A DNA stretch of 64,000 bases from NCBI RefSeq assembly GCF_017377395.1, contig NZ_CP061800.1, forward strand, positions 6,717,633 to 6,781,632, given 5' to 3'. A program made the translations under genes and the position numbers. This DNA is from Desulfonema magnum (lineage in GTDB: Bacteria; Desulfobacterota; Desulfobacteria; Desulfobacterales; 4be13). Under the pieces are notes generated by a model, which was not told the origin of the DNA, did not search any database, and was given only the letters and a program-made list of their open reading frames with translations. This document shows positions 22,973 to 38,748 of the stretch, one piece after another. Numbering within the stretch: position 1 is the stretch's first letter; each line of letters opens with the position of its first letter.

Positions 22973-23220
22973 AATGTTGCTGATGCACTTAAACAACTCA
23001 TTCCGTTTTTATTTTCTGTGTTTTATAATTATTTGATTTTTAAGTAAAAAATATACAAAATAAAAAATGCCGCAATTATCAGCTCAGTTTGTGACATTTT
23101 CATCAGTCCGGAGCGGAACTAGGAACAGGGCCTGAATTTTGAGTCGTTTTCGATCCACCGAGTTTGGCATGAAGGATACGTTTTTTTTCTTAAAACCTTT
23201 TATCTGGAGGTAAAAAAATT

Positions 23221-23931
23221 ATGATTAAAAAGAGATTGAAATTTTCGAGTTTGTTTGTCGTTATTTTATTTATCGCTGCCGTTGTGAGTATTCCCCTGGC
23301 CACGGTGGCAGCCGAAGACAGGGCAAAAGCCCTGGACCCCTGTTGGTGGCCGGGCGGCTGTGACAATGAAGAAGAAGAGACAACAACAACATTAATTTAT
23401 GGTGTTATTAGTGACAGAACAACTGGTAATCCTATTGACAATGCCATTGTCAATGCCGTGTCCGACGGGACTGTCTCCCATGAAACCGAGACCGATGAGA
23501 GGGGAAATTACTGGCTCAACGACCTCAGAAGCGGCAAATGGAAACTGACAGTTACAGCAGAGGGTTACTCTTCGCAAACTTATACCTTTAATCTTTCAGG
23601 ACAAGAGGTCGTGGTGAATTTGGCCTTGAAACCTGAGAGGAGTCTGCCGGCGGATTTGTCGGAGTCCGCTGAGGACACAGAAACGATAGTTCACGGTGTC
23701 GTTACTAAGAAAAATGGCAAGCCCATTAAAAAAGCCAAAGTCAAATTAAAAGGTACGGACAAGAAGACAACCAAGACAGATGCTTCAGGATACTATGAAT
23801 TCAGAGATATTGAAGACGGGGAATGGAAATTGGTTGTTAAAGCCGAAGGCTACAAAAAAGCAACGATTTTTATCAATATATCAGGAGGCGTTTACGAAGA
23901 GGATTTTGTTTTGAAGAAAAAAAAGAAGTGA
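23221..23931 (+). CDS. Secreted protein with two carboxypeptidase-regulatory-like domains, 236 aa
   Basis: A lysine-rich start and hydrophobic stretch (FVVILFIAAVVSIPLATVAA) form a signal peptide cleaved near residue 31. Two beta-sandwich domains follow, each about 65 residues: GVISDRTTGNPIDNAIVNAV...GKWKLTVTAEGYSS and GVVTKKNGKPIKKAKVKLKG...GEWKLVVKAEGYKK. Such CarboxypepD_reg/transthyretin-like domains usually bind or present other modules at the cell surface. There is no membrane anchor, and the chain ends in five lysines. Between the domains lies an acidic linker. GGAGG precedes the ATG. A MITE-like element begins one base after the stop codon. Confidence 0.85.
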   Translation: MIKKRLKFSSLFVVILFIAAVVSIPLATVAAEDRAKALDPCWWPGGCDNEEEETTTTLIYGVISDRTTGNPIDNAIVNAVSDGTVSHETETDERGNYWLNDLRSGKWKLTVTAEGYSSQTYTFNLSGQEVVVNLALKPERSLPADLSESAEDTETIVHGVVTKKNGKPIKKAKVKLKGTDKKTTKTDASGYYEFRDIEDGEWKLVVKAEGYKKATIFINISGGVYEEDFVLKKKKK

Positions 23932-24180
23932 TAAGTACCTAATCACTCGATGATCAAGTTTTTTGACCCGATTCGAATAAAAAGCCTGTCATTCCTGCGA
24001 AAGCAGGAATGACAGAAAAGAACTTGAACATCGAGTAATCATAAGTTTTTTTATATTTATCCGGTGAAGAAACCCGGCTTTTTTTCACGGCGTCAGTTCC
24101 TTCTCCGGCCAGAAAAAAGCCGGGTTTCTCTGCCGCTCACAGAAAAAAATATATATAAAATTTTTTGCTCAGGTATTTAC
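23932..24180. mobile_element. MITE-like element, family D, copy 1, interrupted by a family C element
   Basis: It starts TAAGTACCT and ends AGGTATTTAC, with a central hairpin GAAACCCGGCTTTTT / AAAAAGCCGGGTTTC. Removing the family C insert and one TAATCA restores CCTAATCATAAGTTTT, which matches CCTGACCATAAGTTTT of copy 2. Confidence 0.75.
23946..24035. mobile_element. 90-bp family C element, copy 3, inserted in family D
   Basis: Ends CTCGATGATCAAGTT and AACTTGAACATCGAG. The core is a GTCATTCCTGCGAAAGCAGG-type hairpin. It is flanked by a perfect 6-bp duplication, TAATCA. Confidence 0.8.
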
Positions 24181-24805
24181 TAACCTGTCCGCAGCCGCCG
24201 ATTCTCTCGGAGTCGGCGGAGCTTGCACATGAATTCAGACATTCTCCGCTCTGAATCTTTTTTTTCCATACATACCCCGCATCACCCCTTTTAAGCCTGA
24301 TTCCAATTAATAAAGAACCATCCTGCTCTTTCTTGCCCTGTTCGGGTCGGCAAATCCGAACCATCTCGCCGAACTTGTCAATCCATCAGGAGCAAAATGG
24401 GAAAGTTATTTAATTCCTATAATTCCAATACAGCTTACCCCCTGCGTTTCGATTGTGCAATTCATTCACATTTTTTTCTGAATCCTGCTCCGACACATAA
24501 AAATCCGCATAAGGGTCATATCATTTCATTTTTAAAATACTGTAATGGGAAATGTATGGAATTCCTTGAACTTAAATTATGATTAAAAGTTTAGTCTATG
24601 ATTGCGTATAATTTTAATGTGACTCGTTGTAATAGGAATACAGAACTCATATTGTCGGACTCAGCCCGCTTAAATCTGGCGTGGTACACAAAAAGCGAGT
24701 TTTTTGGAGCAAGAAAAATTTATGCCGGATTTCACTGCCGAAATCCTTTAAAAGAGTTGTGAACGAACGAAGGAATCATTGACAGCAGGCAGAAAGGAAT
24801 AAATT
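24181..24805. other. Intergenic region without a recognised gene
   Basis: Moderately AT-rich. It has stop codons in all frames apart from two frames of 60-75 codons without ribosome sites or recognisable sequence. It presumably includes the promoter of the response-regulator gene, but I could not assign boxes with confidence. Confidence 0.5.
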
Positions 24806-25177
24806 TTGAAACGTATTCTTATAATTGATGACGAATATCAGGTTCGATCCATGCTTCGGATGATGCTGGAACACGCGGGGTACGAAGTCGAAGATGCGCC
24901 TGACGGCGAGATAGGTATAAAGCTTTATCGTAAAAGTCCCACGGACCTTGTCATTACCGATATTCTGATGCCGAAAAAGGAGGGCATCGAAACCATCATG
25001 GAGATTCGAAGGGATTTCCCAAATGCCAGAATTATTGCCATATCCTGTGGCGGACGCTTGAAAACCCCGGATATATTTCTTAGTATGGCTGAAAGATTTG
25101 GTGCGGCGCGAGTTTTTGCCAAACCTCTGGACAAAAACAAACTTTTGGACGCAGTGCGTGAACTCGCAGGTGCATAG
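24806..25177 (+). CDS. CheY-like single-domain response regulator, 123 aa
   Basis: A lone receiver domain: acidic pair DD8-9 in ILIIDDEYQV, phospho-acceptor Asp52 in LVITDILMP, and the conserved Lys in FAKPLDK near 105. There is no output domain, so it works by protein contact, as CheY or Spo0F do. It starts with TTG, supported by AAAGGA eight bases upstream and by homology from the first residue. It lies 390 bp before the giant hybrid kinase on the same strand, and a phosphotransfer link with that kinase's Hpt domain is a plausible inference. Confidence 0.93.
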   Translation: MKRILIIDDEYQVRSMLRMMLEHAGYEVEDAPDGEIGIKLYRKSPTDLVITDILMPKKEGIETIMEIRRDFPNARIIAISCGGRLKTPDIFLSMAERFGAARVFAKPLDKNKLLDAVRELAGA

Positions 25178-25568
25178 AAATTGGGAATTGAAAAATTTAC
25201 GGTCTTCAATTTCTGACCTCCGGTTTTATAATTTCCCATATTACAAAATAATTACAAATTTAACAGATGCTCATTCCTGCCACTGCCCCTGCTGGCGACG
25301 GCACTCTCCATGACTCACCTTTCTTTGTCCTTGCAAAACCCATCCGAATTTCTTATAAAGGAACTTGAAATAAATAATATACCTGTTTCAGGAGAATGCA
25401 CAAAATGTAGGGTGGGTTTCGCTTCGCTTCACCCACCCTACATTTCTTTCATATAAACAGACATGTCCTTCGGTCACAACGAACCATGAAAGCCGGCCCC
25501 CGGCCCCTTTATCAATTACCAATTATCAATTATCAATCATAAATTATCACTTTCATATAAGGGAGAAA
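25178..25568. other. Intergenic repeats upstream of the hybrid kinase
   Basis: It contains a GGAACTTGAAATAAATAATA repeat followed by a GTAGGGTGGG...CCCACCCTAC inverted repeat (25360-25443), both of which recur near 57.8 kb, and six ATTATCA/ATTACCA heptamers (25512-25553). No gene is seen. Confidence 0.75.
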
Positions 25569-32762
<7,194 letters not shown>

Positions 32763-32832
32763 ATTTTTGAATTTGAAAACGGAGTGCCGGACTTACAGTT
32801 TGGCAATTCTCCGAATGAGTGAGGAGAAAAAT

Positions 32833-33579
32833 ATGAAGATTGTCGTCATCATACCTTCGAGATACGGGTCAACCCGGTTTGAAGGAAAGCCGCTTGCCCT
32901 TATTTCAGGAAAACCCATGATACAAAGGGTCTATGAGAGGGCAAAACAGGCGGCATGCGTCACAGATGTTGTCATTGCCACGGATGATTCTCGGATTTTT
33001 GATGCTGTAACAAAATTCAGCGGCAACGTGGTCATGACTTCCGCTGAGAACCGATCCGGTACAGACAGGGTCGGAGAGGTTGCAGAAAAAATGGGGCTTG
33101 GTCCTGATGATATTGTGGTAAATGTGCAGGGGGACCAGCCGCTTCTTGATCCCCGCTGTCTTGATGAGGTTGTAGCGCCTTTGAAACTCGGAATTCAGAA
33201 TTCGGAATTCGCAATGAGTACGCTTGCTTTTAAAATTGAGAATCCGGATGAAATAGCCCATTCAAAGAATGTGAAAGTCACTTTTGACAACAGGGGGGTT
33301 GCACTTTATTTTTCCCGATCCCCGATCCCTTATGGCCGTGACGCTTCTCTCCGTTTTGATACTTACAAACACTTGGGGGTTTATGCTTACACAAAACGCT
33401 TTCTGGAGATATTCAGAGAACTCCCCGAGGGAAGACTTGAGGCGATTGAAAAACTGGAACAACTGCGGGCCCTTGAAAACGGCCATAAAATCATGGTCGT
33501 AGTCACCTCCTATGACTCGCCTGAAGTGGATTTGCCGGAGGATATCGCCCGAGTTGAAAAGTTGAAACTTGAAATTTGA
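32833..33579 (+). CDS. kdsB: 3-deoxy-manno-octulosonate cytidylyltransferase, 248 aa
   Basis: Activates Kdo as CMP-Kdo for lipopolysaccharide inner core synthesis. The hallmark start KIVVIIPSRYGSTRFEGKPL, then KPMIQRVYERAKQA, IVVNVQGDQPLLDP and the C-terminal EVDLPEDIARVEKL are all present. I chose the ATG preceded by GAGGAG; the frame upstream is repeat DNA. Residues LGIQNSEFAM (about 121-130) are encoded by GGAATTC-type heptamers and look like an insertion in a surface loop. The last codons, Lys-Leu-Lys-Leu-Glu-Ile, and the TGA derive from a GAAACTT-type repeat. Presence of KdsB implies a Gram-negative envelope with Kdo-containing LPS. Confidence 0.95.
   Translation: MKIVVIIPSRYGSTRFEGKPLALISGKPMIQRVYERAKQAACVTDVVIATDDSRIFDAVTKFSGNVVMTSAENRSGTDRVGEVAEKMGLGPDDIVVNVQGDQPLLDPRCLDEVVAPLKLGIQNSEFAMSTLAFKIENPDEIAHSKNVKVTFDNRGVALYFSRSPIPYGRDASLRFDTYKHLGVYAYTKRFLEIFRELPEGRLEAIEKLEQLRALENGHKIMVVVTSYDSPEVDLPEDIARVEKLKLEI
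33188..33212 (+). repeat. GGAATTC heptamers within kdsB
   Basis: Three and a half units of 7 bp (GGAATTC, AGAATTC, GGAATTC) inserted in frame in an enzyme gene. They encode GIQNSEF. Confidence 0.8.
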
Positions 33580-33600
33580 AGCTGACAAGTTGAATGTTTT

Positions 33601-34695
33601 CTAGCGAATATCTTGTTCGATAATATCTTCGGGTAAGGGGCCGACTGGCGGCTTTAAGGGCTTGGTCGCCGGAAGGCTGTTTTTCTGAGGGACTGATTTC
33701 AAAATCTTTTCAAGTTCCTTCAACTGCTTCTGAACGGCTTTTATTTTGTCTTCTTTGTTTTTGAGATTCTTGTTTATGGAATCCAGTTTCTGCTGGTAAA
33801 TTTCTTTATGGTTTTGAAGCGCGAGGTAGATGACGTCTTTATGCTCTTCAATTGCAGTGTCCATGGCCTCTTTGTCTATTTTACCTGGCGAAGAGGCAGA
33901 AATTCTCTCCTCTAATTTACGAATTTCTTCCTCCTGGGTATTTGCTGCTTCAGCAAGGCTTGTCAGTTCTTCTTGCAGTTTGCTGATTGCTTCATCAGGA
34001 TGAGTGATTGTTTCTTCAATTGCTGCCACTTTTTCTCGTAACGTACTGATTTCCTCTTCCGGGTTCTTCATTGTTTCAGAGAGTTTTGCCAATTCTTCTG
34101 TAAATTTTTCCTCAATTACTTTTATTTCTGGTGTCATATCAGCAGATTTCAGACCGTCCAATTCCTTACGAACAGGTTCTATCATTTTTTCAATACTGCT
34201 GATTTTTCCGATAATGCCTTCCCATTCTTTTTTATTTATTTCAAAGGCCCTGATTTTATTAATGCCCGCTTCTGTTTTTCTGAGATCATTTTTCAAAGAA
34301 GTGGTTGTGTCTTCAAGGGTTGCAAGAACTTCCTCCAGGGACGATACTTTTTTTGTCAATAATGCCTCAAATTCCCCATACTGAGCAGAGAGTAATGAGA
34401 ATCTTGATTCAAAATGCTGTGAAAGCTTTTGCACTTCTGTGGATTCTGAACTATGTATCTTCGCAAATCTTTTTTCTATCTCAAGATAGGCGAATCCTCC
34501 TGTAATACCGATCAGAAAGAAGATGAGAATGAAAATGAGTGTTATCCTCCGGCTTAATGTTTCAACCCGTCTGTTCTCTCTCCATACATGCTCCTTTCTT
34601 GCCTGAAAAAGTGATTCGGGCCTTTCATCATCATCAACATTAAATTTGAAACTGGAAGGTTGTTCCTTTTCTTTTTCCTTTTTTTCTATGTCCAT
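33601..34695 (-). CDS. Single-span membrane protein with a long coiled coil, 364 aa, function unknown
   Basis: A short charged cytoplasmic N-terminus is followed by one transmembrane segment (about residues 50-70, LIFILIFFLIGITGGFAYLE) and about 270 residues of heptad-rich coiled coil (for example EEIRKLEERI and EDKIKAVQKQLKELEKIL). It ends in a proline-rich tail, PATKPLKPPVGPLP. No catalytic motif is seen. The layout resembles envelope-spanning or scaffold proteins, but I do not recognise the family. It converges on kdsB with about 20 bp between the two stops, and has no clear Shine-Dalgarno sequence. Confidence 0.75.
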   Translation of the reverse strand: MDIEKKEKEKEQPSSFKFNVDDDERPESLFQARKEHVWRENRRVETLSRRITLIFILIFFLIGITGGFAYLEIEKRFAKIHSSESTEVQKLSQHFESRFSLLSAQYGEFEALLTKKVSSLEEVLATLEDTTTSLKNDLRKTEAGINKIRAFEINKKEWEGIIGKISSIEKMIEPVRKELDGLKSADMTPEIKVIEEKFTEELAKLSETMKNPEEEISTLREKVAAIEETITHPDEAISKLQEELTSLAEAANTQEEEIRKLEERISASSPGKIDKEAMDTAIEEHKDVIYLALQNHKEIYQQKLDSINKNLKNKEDKIKAVQKQLKELEKILKSVPQKNSLPATKPLKPPVGPLPEDIIEQDIR

Positions 34696-34944
34696 TTAAT
34701 TACATCCGTATTTTTTGGGGAAAATTCCATAAGAAAGGAATTAAATCCTGCTTCTTATAATCCTCTTCTTATAGCAAGTCCCTGTAGCAAAGGCAGGTTT
34801 TATGATTTCCTGTGCAAAGAACGAAAAAATGCGATCATCGAGTACTGTTTTTTATATATAGCTCCTTTCCGATGTTTCTGCAAGCAAAATAAGCATGGAT
34901 TTTATTTAATTATATTAGTTGATTATAAGCAAATAAAAATAAAA

Positions 34945-35120
34945 CTGATTATAACGGATTTAGGGGATGCCGACAAAGCCCGCGGGGCGATATCTTTGTG
35001 GCATTTATCATGCCGGGCCGACAAAGCCCCGCAGGCTTGGCGGGGGACTGCAAACCTGCGGCTACAAATATGCCGCCCTTACAGGGCTTGGTCGGCTTCC
35101 CCTCAATCCGTTATAATCAG
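34945..35120. mobile_element. MITE-like element, family B, copy 2
   Basis: Inverted ends CTGATTATAACGGATT and its complement. Inside are two facing segments of the type GGGCGATATCTTTGTGGC / GCTACAAATATGCCGCCC with AAGCCC and GGGCTT flanks. Length 176 bp. Confidence 0.7.
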
Positions 35121-35129
35121 TTTCTTTTC

Positions 35130-35304
35130 ACTCGATGTTCAATTTTTTTTGATCCGATCCGGCCGGAGAGTCTGTCATTTCTGCAAAAGCGGGAATCCGT
35201 TTTTTGCAGATTTTACGAATCCGGAAGCAGCGGAATCCTGCTTTCGCAGGCTTGGGCGTGAGTTCAGTCGAACGGAATGACAGAAAAAAACGTGATCATC
35301 GAGT
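35130..35304. mobile_element. MITE-like element, family C, copy 4
   Basis: Ends ACTCGATGTTCAA and GTGATCATCGAGT, with the TGTCATT...AATGACA inner pair. It is flanked by TTTCA on both sides (a 5-bp candidate duplication). The right end abuts the 3' end of the split DUF362 gene. Confidence 0.65.
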
Positions 35305-35305
35305 T

Positions 35306-35491
35306 TCAAATTTTTACCAGTTCATATTCACGGTTCCCGATACCCAGCTTTTGAGCGTACTCAAGCTGGATGGGCCAGTCAACATCGGGATATAACCCTT
35401 TGAACTTATCCTCACCCGGTCTGACATTTTTCTCAATACAGGACCCGGGAAGAGCATGTTCCTGATTCACAAGGTCAGCAAATGCCTGGTC
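35306..35491 (-). pseudogene. DUF362 ferredoxin-like gene, 3' fragment (61 codons)
   Basis: In the frame of the interrupted gene this encodes DQAFADLVNQEHALPGSC, then KGLYPDVDWPIQLEYAQKLG and IGNREYELVKI, the usual C-terminus of DUF362/4Fe-4S proteins. It has no start of its own. Joined to the 5' fragment after removal of the IS and one target copy, it restores a 368-residue protein. Confidence 0.9.
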
Positions 35492-35500
35492 AATGGCAAC

Positions 35501-36914
35501 TTCACTACCGTACACTTTTTTTAACTATTTTTAATTATTATATAAAGACGACCATAGTTGGTTTGAAATTTAAATAACTGTTTGTTTTTTAAATTTTTTT
35601 AAGATTCACCATCGGCTGTTTTTTCTGAGTAAATATTACTCATCTGAGATTATGACACAAAAAAATCTTAACAGAAAAATATAATAATGGTATGACAGCT
35701 TTCAGAAAATAACAGATAACAGGGAGGCTGTCATGAGCGACAATGTGAACAGATATCGTGAGATCAGAAAGGCTTTGGACAATATGTATCCGAAACAGCC
35801 GAAGGGAAACGAGGCCCGGCGCCTGAACACGCTGGCCGCGATAATCAGCGGCATCACGGGGAGCGGGAGCTGCCAGCTTCCGAAAATTGCAGGCAAAGTT
35901 CCGGATGAGAACGCCGCGCCGGCGAGTGTGGAAAAGCGTATAAAACGTTGGATTTCCAATGACAGCATTGAATCTGAAACATTTTTTCTGCCGTTCGCAC
36001 AGGCGCTGCTGATCAGTCTGGGACTTTCCGAAATTGTGCTGGCAATGGACGGAAGCACGGTCGGCCGGGGATGCGTAACCCTGATGATCAGTGTGATTTA
36101 TAAAAAACGTGCCCTGCCCCTTGCTTACACGGTGGTCAGAGGTAAGAAAGGTCATTTCCCGGAAGAAAGCCATGTCGGACTGGTCGGGGAGGTTGCCAAC
36201 GTGATACCGGAATCCGCGCAGAAGGTTATTTTTCTTGGTGACGGAGAGTTCGACGGTGTCGGTTTGCAAAAAAATCTGGCCGAACGGGGATGGCTGTATG
36301 TGTGCCGAACGGCATATAATACCAAAATTTTTTGGGACGGAGAGGAGCATCGTCTTAATGTTCTCGGTGTGTTCACGGTTCCGGACAGCTATCGGTACAT
36401 ACGCAATGTTTTGTTCACAAATAAAAAATACGGACCGGTGACGGTTGTCGTCTGGTGGGCGAAAGGAAATAAGGAACCGATATATCTGGTTACGAATATG
36501 AGATCGCCCTGGGAAGCCTGCCAATATTATTCCAAACGGTTTCGTATCGAAACATTTTTTTCCGACCAGAAAAGCCGGGGGTTTAATATTCATAAAAGTC
36601 ATATTTCCGACCCTGACCGGTTGCGCCGCCTTATGATCGGAGCGTGTCTTGCCTACATCTGGATTGTGTTCCTGGGAACACTGGCAACGGAACAGGGCTG
36701 GGACAGAATTATTCACCGTGCCGACCGATGTGATCTGAGTCTCTTTCAATTAGGTCTGAGCCTGTTGGAATATTTTTTAAATTACGACATACCTGTTCCG
36801 GTTGCCTTTCAAATGTTCAATCCGACTCTCTAGTCATCAATCATAAACGGAACCTGTGTCACATACAATTTATAAAATAAAATCAGATTATTATAAAAAG
36901 TGTACGGTAGTGAA
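35501..36914 (+). mobile_element. IS4-family-like insertion sequence, 1414 bp, intact
   Basis: The two ends are perfect 20-bp inverted repeats, TTCACTACCGTACACTTTTT. The flanks are direct repeats ATGGCAAC of 8 bp (9 bp if the adjoining A is counted). It contains one full transposase gene and splits a DUF362 gene. Length, repeat size and DDE transposase fit the IS4 family. Perfect ends and duplication indicate a recent insertion. Confidence 0.93.
35733..36833 (+). CDS. IS4-like DDE transposase, 366 aa
   Basis: Catalyses cut-and-paste movement of the surrounding element. Candidate catalytic residues are Asp106 (LAMDGSTVGRG), Asp170 (VIFLGDGEFDG) and Glu273 in YYSKRFRIETFFSDQKSRGF, the Y-R-E-K signature of the IS4 family. 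The reading frame is complete, and AGGGAGG lies at good spacing before the ATG. The stop codon overlaps the truncated end of the disrupted gene on the other strand. Nothing suggests inactivation. It is the only transposase gene in the window. Confidence 0.95.
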   Translation: MSDNVNRYREIRKALDNMYPKQPKGNEARRLNTLAAIISGITGSGSCQLPKIAGKVPDENAAPASVEKRIKRWISNDSIESETFFLPFAQALLISLGLSEIVLAMDGSTVGRGCVTLMISVIYKKRALPLAYTVVRGKKGHFPEESHVGLVGEVANVIPESAQKVIFLGDGEFDGVGLQKNLAERGWLYVCRTAYNTKIFWDGEEHRLNVLGVFTVPDSYRYIRNVLFTNKKYGPVTVVVWWAKGNKEPIYLVTNMRSPWEACQYYSKRFRIETFFSDQKSRGFNIHKSHISDPDRLRRLMIGACLAYIWIVFLGTLATEQGWDRIIHRADRCDLSLFQLGLSLLEYFLNYDIPVPVAFQMFNPTL

Positions 36915-37834
36915 ATGGCAACAGGGTCTTTTGAGGCAACAACGCCGATATCTCTGACAATAGGGGCATCGTTGTTGGCACAGCAGTCACATGCCGGGGA
37001 GATATTGTTGATAAAGTTTACATACAACGATCTGCTTTCTTTACCTTTTAATACGCCAGCCGTGTATTCTGCCATTTTTTCCAGAAAAACAGGGATAGAT
37101 TCTCCCCATTGAATCCCTATGGCGCTGTTGGGGCAAATCAGGATACACTCCGCACAGCCGATACATTTTTTTTCATCAATTACAGCCTTTTCCTCTGCCA
37201 GAGAAAGTGCATGTTGCGCGCAATGTTCCACACAATCCCCGCACCCCACGCATTTCTCTTCTTCCACTTTCGGACACAGACCTGAATGCTGGGCCATCTT
37301 TCCCCGGCGGGATGCGCATCCCATTCCCAGATTTTTAATGGTTCCTCCGAAACCGGAAAGCTCATGGCCTTTAAAATGCGCCACGGATATCAGCGCATCT
37401 GCCTCAGCAATTTCAGACCCGATATAAACCTTTTTAAAATGTTTTCCGTTGACACTCACAGCAGTTTCTGTTTTTCCTCTCAGACCGTCGGCAATCACAA
37501 CGGGCGCATCCACCACAGCATAGGCAAAACCGTTCTGAATGGCTGTCATCACATGACTGACTGCATTTCCCCGTGTGCCTGCGTAGAGCGTGTTGGCATC
37601 TGTGAGGAAGGGTTTGCCGCCATGATTTTTAATGCTTTCAACGATCTTCCGCAGAAATATGGGGCGAATAAACGCCGCATTTCCCGTCTCTCCGAAATGG
37701 AGTTTCACTGCCACAAGGTCTCTTTTTTTAAAGGTTTCTGAAAGCCCTGCTGTTTCCAGAAGTCTTCCGAGCTTTGCAAAAAGGTTTTCCTTAGGCGTTG
37801 TTCTCAAATCCATAAACCAGACCGTGCTTTTCAT
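36830..37834 (-). pseudogene. DUF362 / 4Fe-4S protein gene, 5' fragment, disrupted by the IS
   Basis: It encodes a DUF362 domain (KSTVWFMDLRTTPKENL, VAVKLHFGETGNAAFIRP, GHELSGFGGTIKNLGMGCAS) and two ferredoxin clusters, CVGCGDCVEHCAQ and CIGCAECILICPN. Native sequence ends at VASKDPVAI (residue 307). The last residues before the stop, SLPYTFYNNLILF onward, are read from the IS end. The family's C-terminal domain is missing here and lies on the far side of the IS. DUF362 proteins are probably redox or cluster-related, with no firm assigned reaction. The truncated product may be unstable. The ribosome site is GGAGG. Confidence 0.9.
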
Positions 37835-37868
37835 AATATCCTCCTGATTTAGTTGATGAGTGTATTGA

Positions 37869-38017
37869 TAAGTACCTGACCATAAGTTTTCGATATTTGC
37901 CCGGGGAAGAAACCCGGGTTTTTTCCCGGAATGATCCGCCGACCCTGAGGGAAAAACCCGGGTTTCTCCGCGGTTTGCAGAAAAAAAGATGTATAAAAAA
38001 CTTTTGATCGGGTACTT
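37869..38017. mobile_element. MITE-like element, family D, copy 2
   Basis: Ends TAAGTACCTGAC and GATCGGGTACTT, with an inner hairpin GAAACCCGGGTTTTT / AAAAACCCGGGTTTC. It is inverted with respect to the copy at 52677. Confidence 0.7.
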
Positions 38018-38171
38018 GGTTGATAAGTGTGTTAATCTCGTTCTGCCCTCCTGCTGATCTTGTTCCGGGCGTGTTTATAAGTCGGGGAGAAGTGCTGAAA
38101 TGAAATCCGGCCTCCGGCCATTTTCATTGCTCTTACTTTTGTTCAGGATGTGGCAACAGATTAGGGGAATA

Positions 38172-38309
38172 TCAGCAGATTGAAAAATTTCGGAGTTCCG
38201 CCTTCAGGCAATCCGAAATTCCAGAGACATCTCTCTGTTTTCATGAGGACTGCATCAAGGCTGAACTCCGAAATTTTTCTGGATTAATCTGAGGTTTTCA
38301 ATCTGCTGA
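38172..38309. repeat. Hairpin repeat, CAGCAGATTGAAAA family, copy 2
   Basis: The ends TCAGCAGATTGAAAA and TTTTCAATCTGCTGA are perfect inverted repeats. A second pair, TTCGGAGTT / AACTCCGAA, lies inside. It may also terminate transcripts. Confidence 0.65.
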
Positions 38310-38316
38310 ATATGCT

Positions 38317-38748
38317 TTATTTTAGCGGGGCAATATAAGGTTCTAATAAATTTTTCAAAGCCCGTTTGTCTTTCGTCCGATAAATATAATAATCAGAATC
38401 TATTGTAATTATATCTTTTATTCCGGTCAGTTCTGAGACAACTAATAACGAGCCGTCCGCTAAATCCATCGGAATATCTGAGTATTTTTCTGAAAGCTCA
38501 ATCAGTCGTTCCAAATGTTCATCTCTGAGACTTGCGATGCGAATCGCACCCTTATAAAGCCATTTTAGGAAATCAATCTGAACTCTTACATTGAAATCAA
38601 GCATATGGGTTGTTTCAGTTATCACAGGCCATGTTGTAATAAGGCTGCCAAAATAATCTGAGAGGAACTTTTTTACGATATCATGAAATTTATCGCTTTT
38701 ATCAAAAAGTGCGATGAGAGGACCGGCATCAATGAGAGTGTTTTTCAC
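38317..38748 (-). CDS. PIN-domain protein, VapC-like toxin, 143 aa
   Basis: A small PIN ribonuclease. The acidic site is visible as Asp7 in LIDAGPLIALFD, Glu in VITETTHML (about 45), Asp in MDLADGSLL (about 97) and Asp in ITIDSDY (about 115). VapC toxins cut specific RNAs. It starts with GTG and overlaps the 3' end of the antitoxin-like gene by 20 bp, the usual tight toxin-antitoxin coupling. GGAAAA lies upstream. The partner is a ribbon-helix-helix protein, supporting a toxin-antitoxin role, though some chromosomal pairs are inert. Confidence 0.88.
   Translation of the reverse strand: MKNTLIDAGPLIALFDKSDKFHDIVKKFLSDYFGSLITTWPVITETTHMLDFNVRVQIDFLKWLYKGAIRIASLRDEHLERLIELSEKYSDIPMDLADGSLLVVSELTGIKDIITIDSDYYIYRTKDKRALKNLLEPYIAPLK

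Larger units (their letters stand above)
21950..23220. other. Long intergenic region of stacked repeats with one promoter-like site
   Basis: It contains TTAGGTG and GATTTGT heptamers (22167-22281), an orphan promoter-like sequence with a palindrome (22356-22392), inverted GCCAAACT repeats (22453-22520), a hairpin element (22523-22620) and a family A copy (22636-22972). A 27-codon frame at 22437 is built from repeat sequence. I see no real gene. Confidence 0.75.
34696..35305. other. Intergenic region holding two MITE-like elements
   Basis: About 250 bp of AT-rich sequence without a gene is followed by a family B element (34945-35120) and a family C element (35130-35304), which ends at the stop of the interrupted DUF362 gene. 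The plus-strand open frame across this interval is made of repeat DNA. Confidence 0.75.
37835..38316. other. Intergenic region with two repeat elements
   Basis: It contains a family D element (37869-38017), about 150 bp of unassigned sequence, and a hairpin element (38172-38309) just before the PIN-domain gene's stop. No gene is seen. Confidence 0.75.

Noticed and set aside
34660..35280. A 206-codon plus-strand frame
   Set aside because: It overlaps the start of the coiled-coil gene on the other strand and then runs through two MITE-like elements. Its composition does not look like a protein.
35306..35515. A small independent gene of 69 codons
   Set aside because: It is the displaced 3' part of the DUF362 gene plus the edge of the insertion sequence. 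Its apparent start lies in the IS end.
35640..36749. A 369-codon minus-strand frame opposite the transposase
   Set aside because: The plus-strand frame has clear IS4 transposase motifs. The antisense frame is a shadow.
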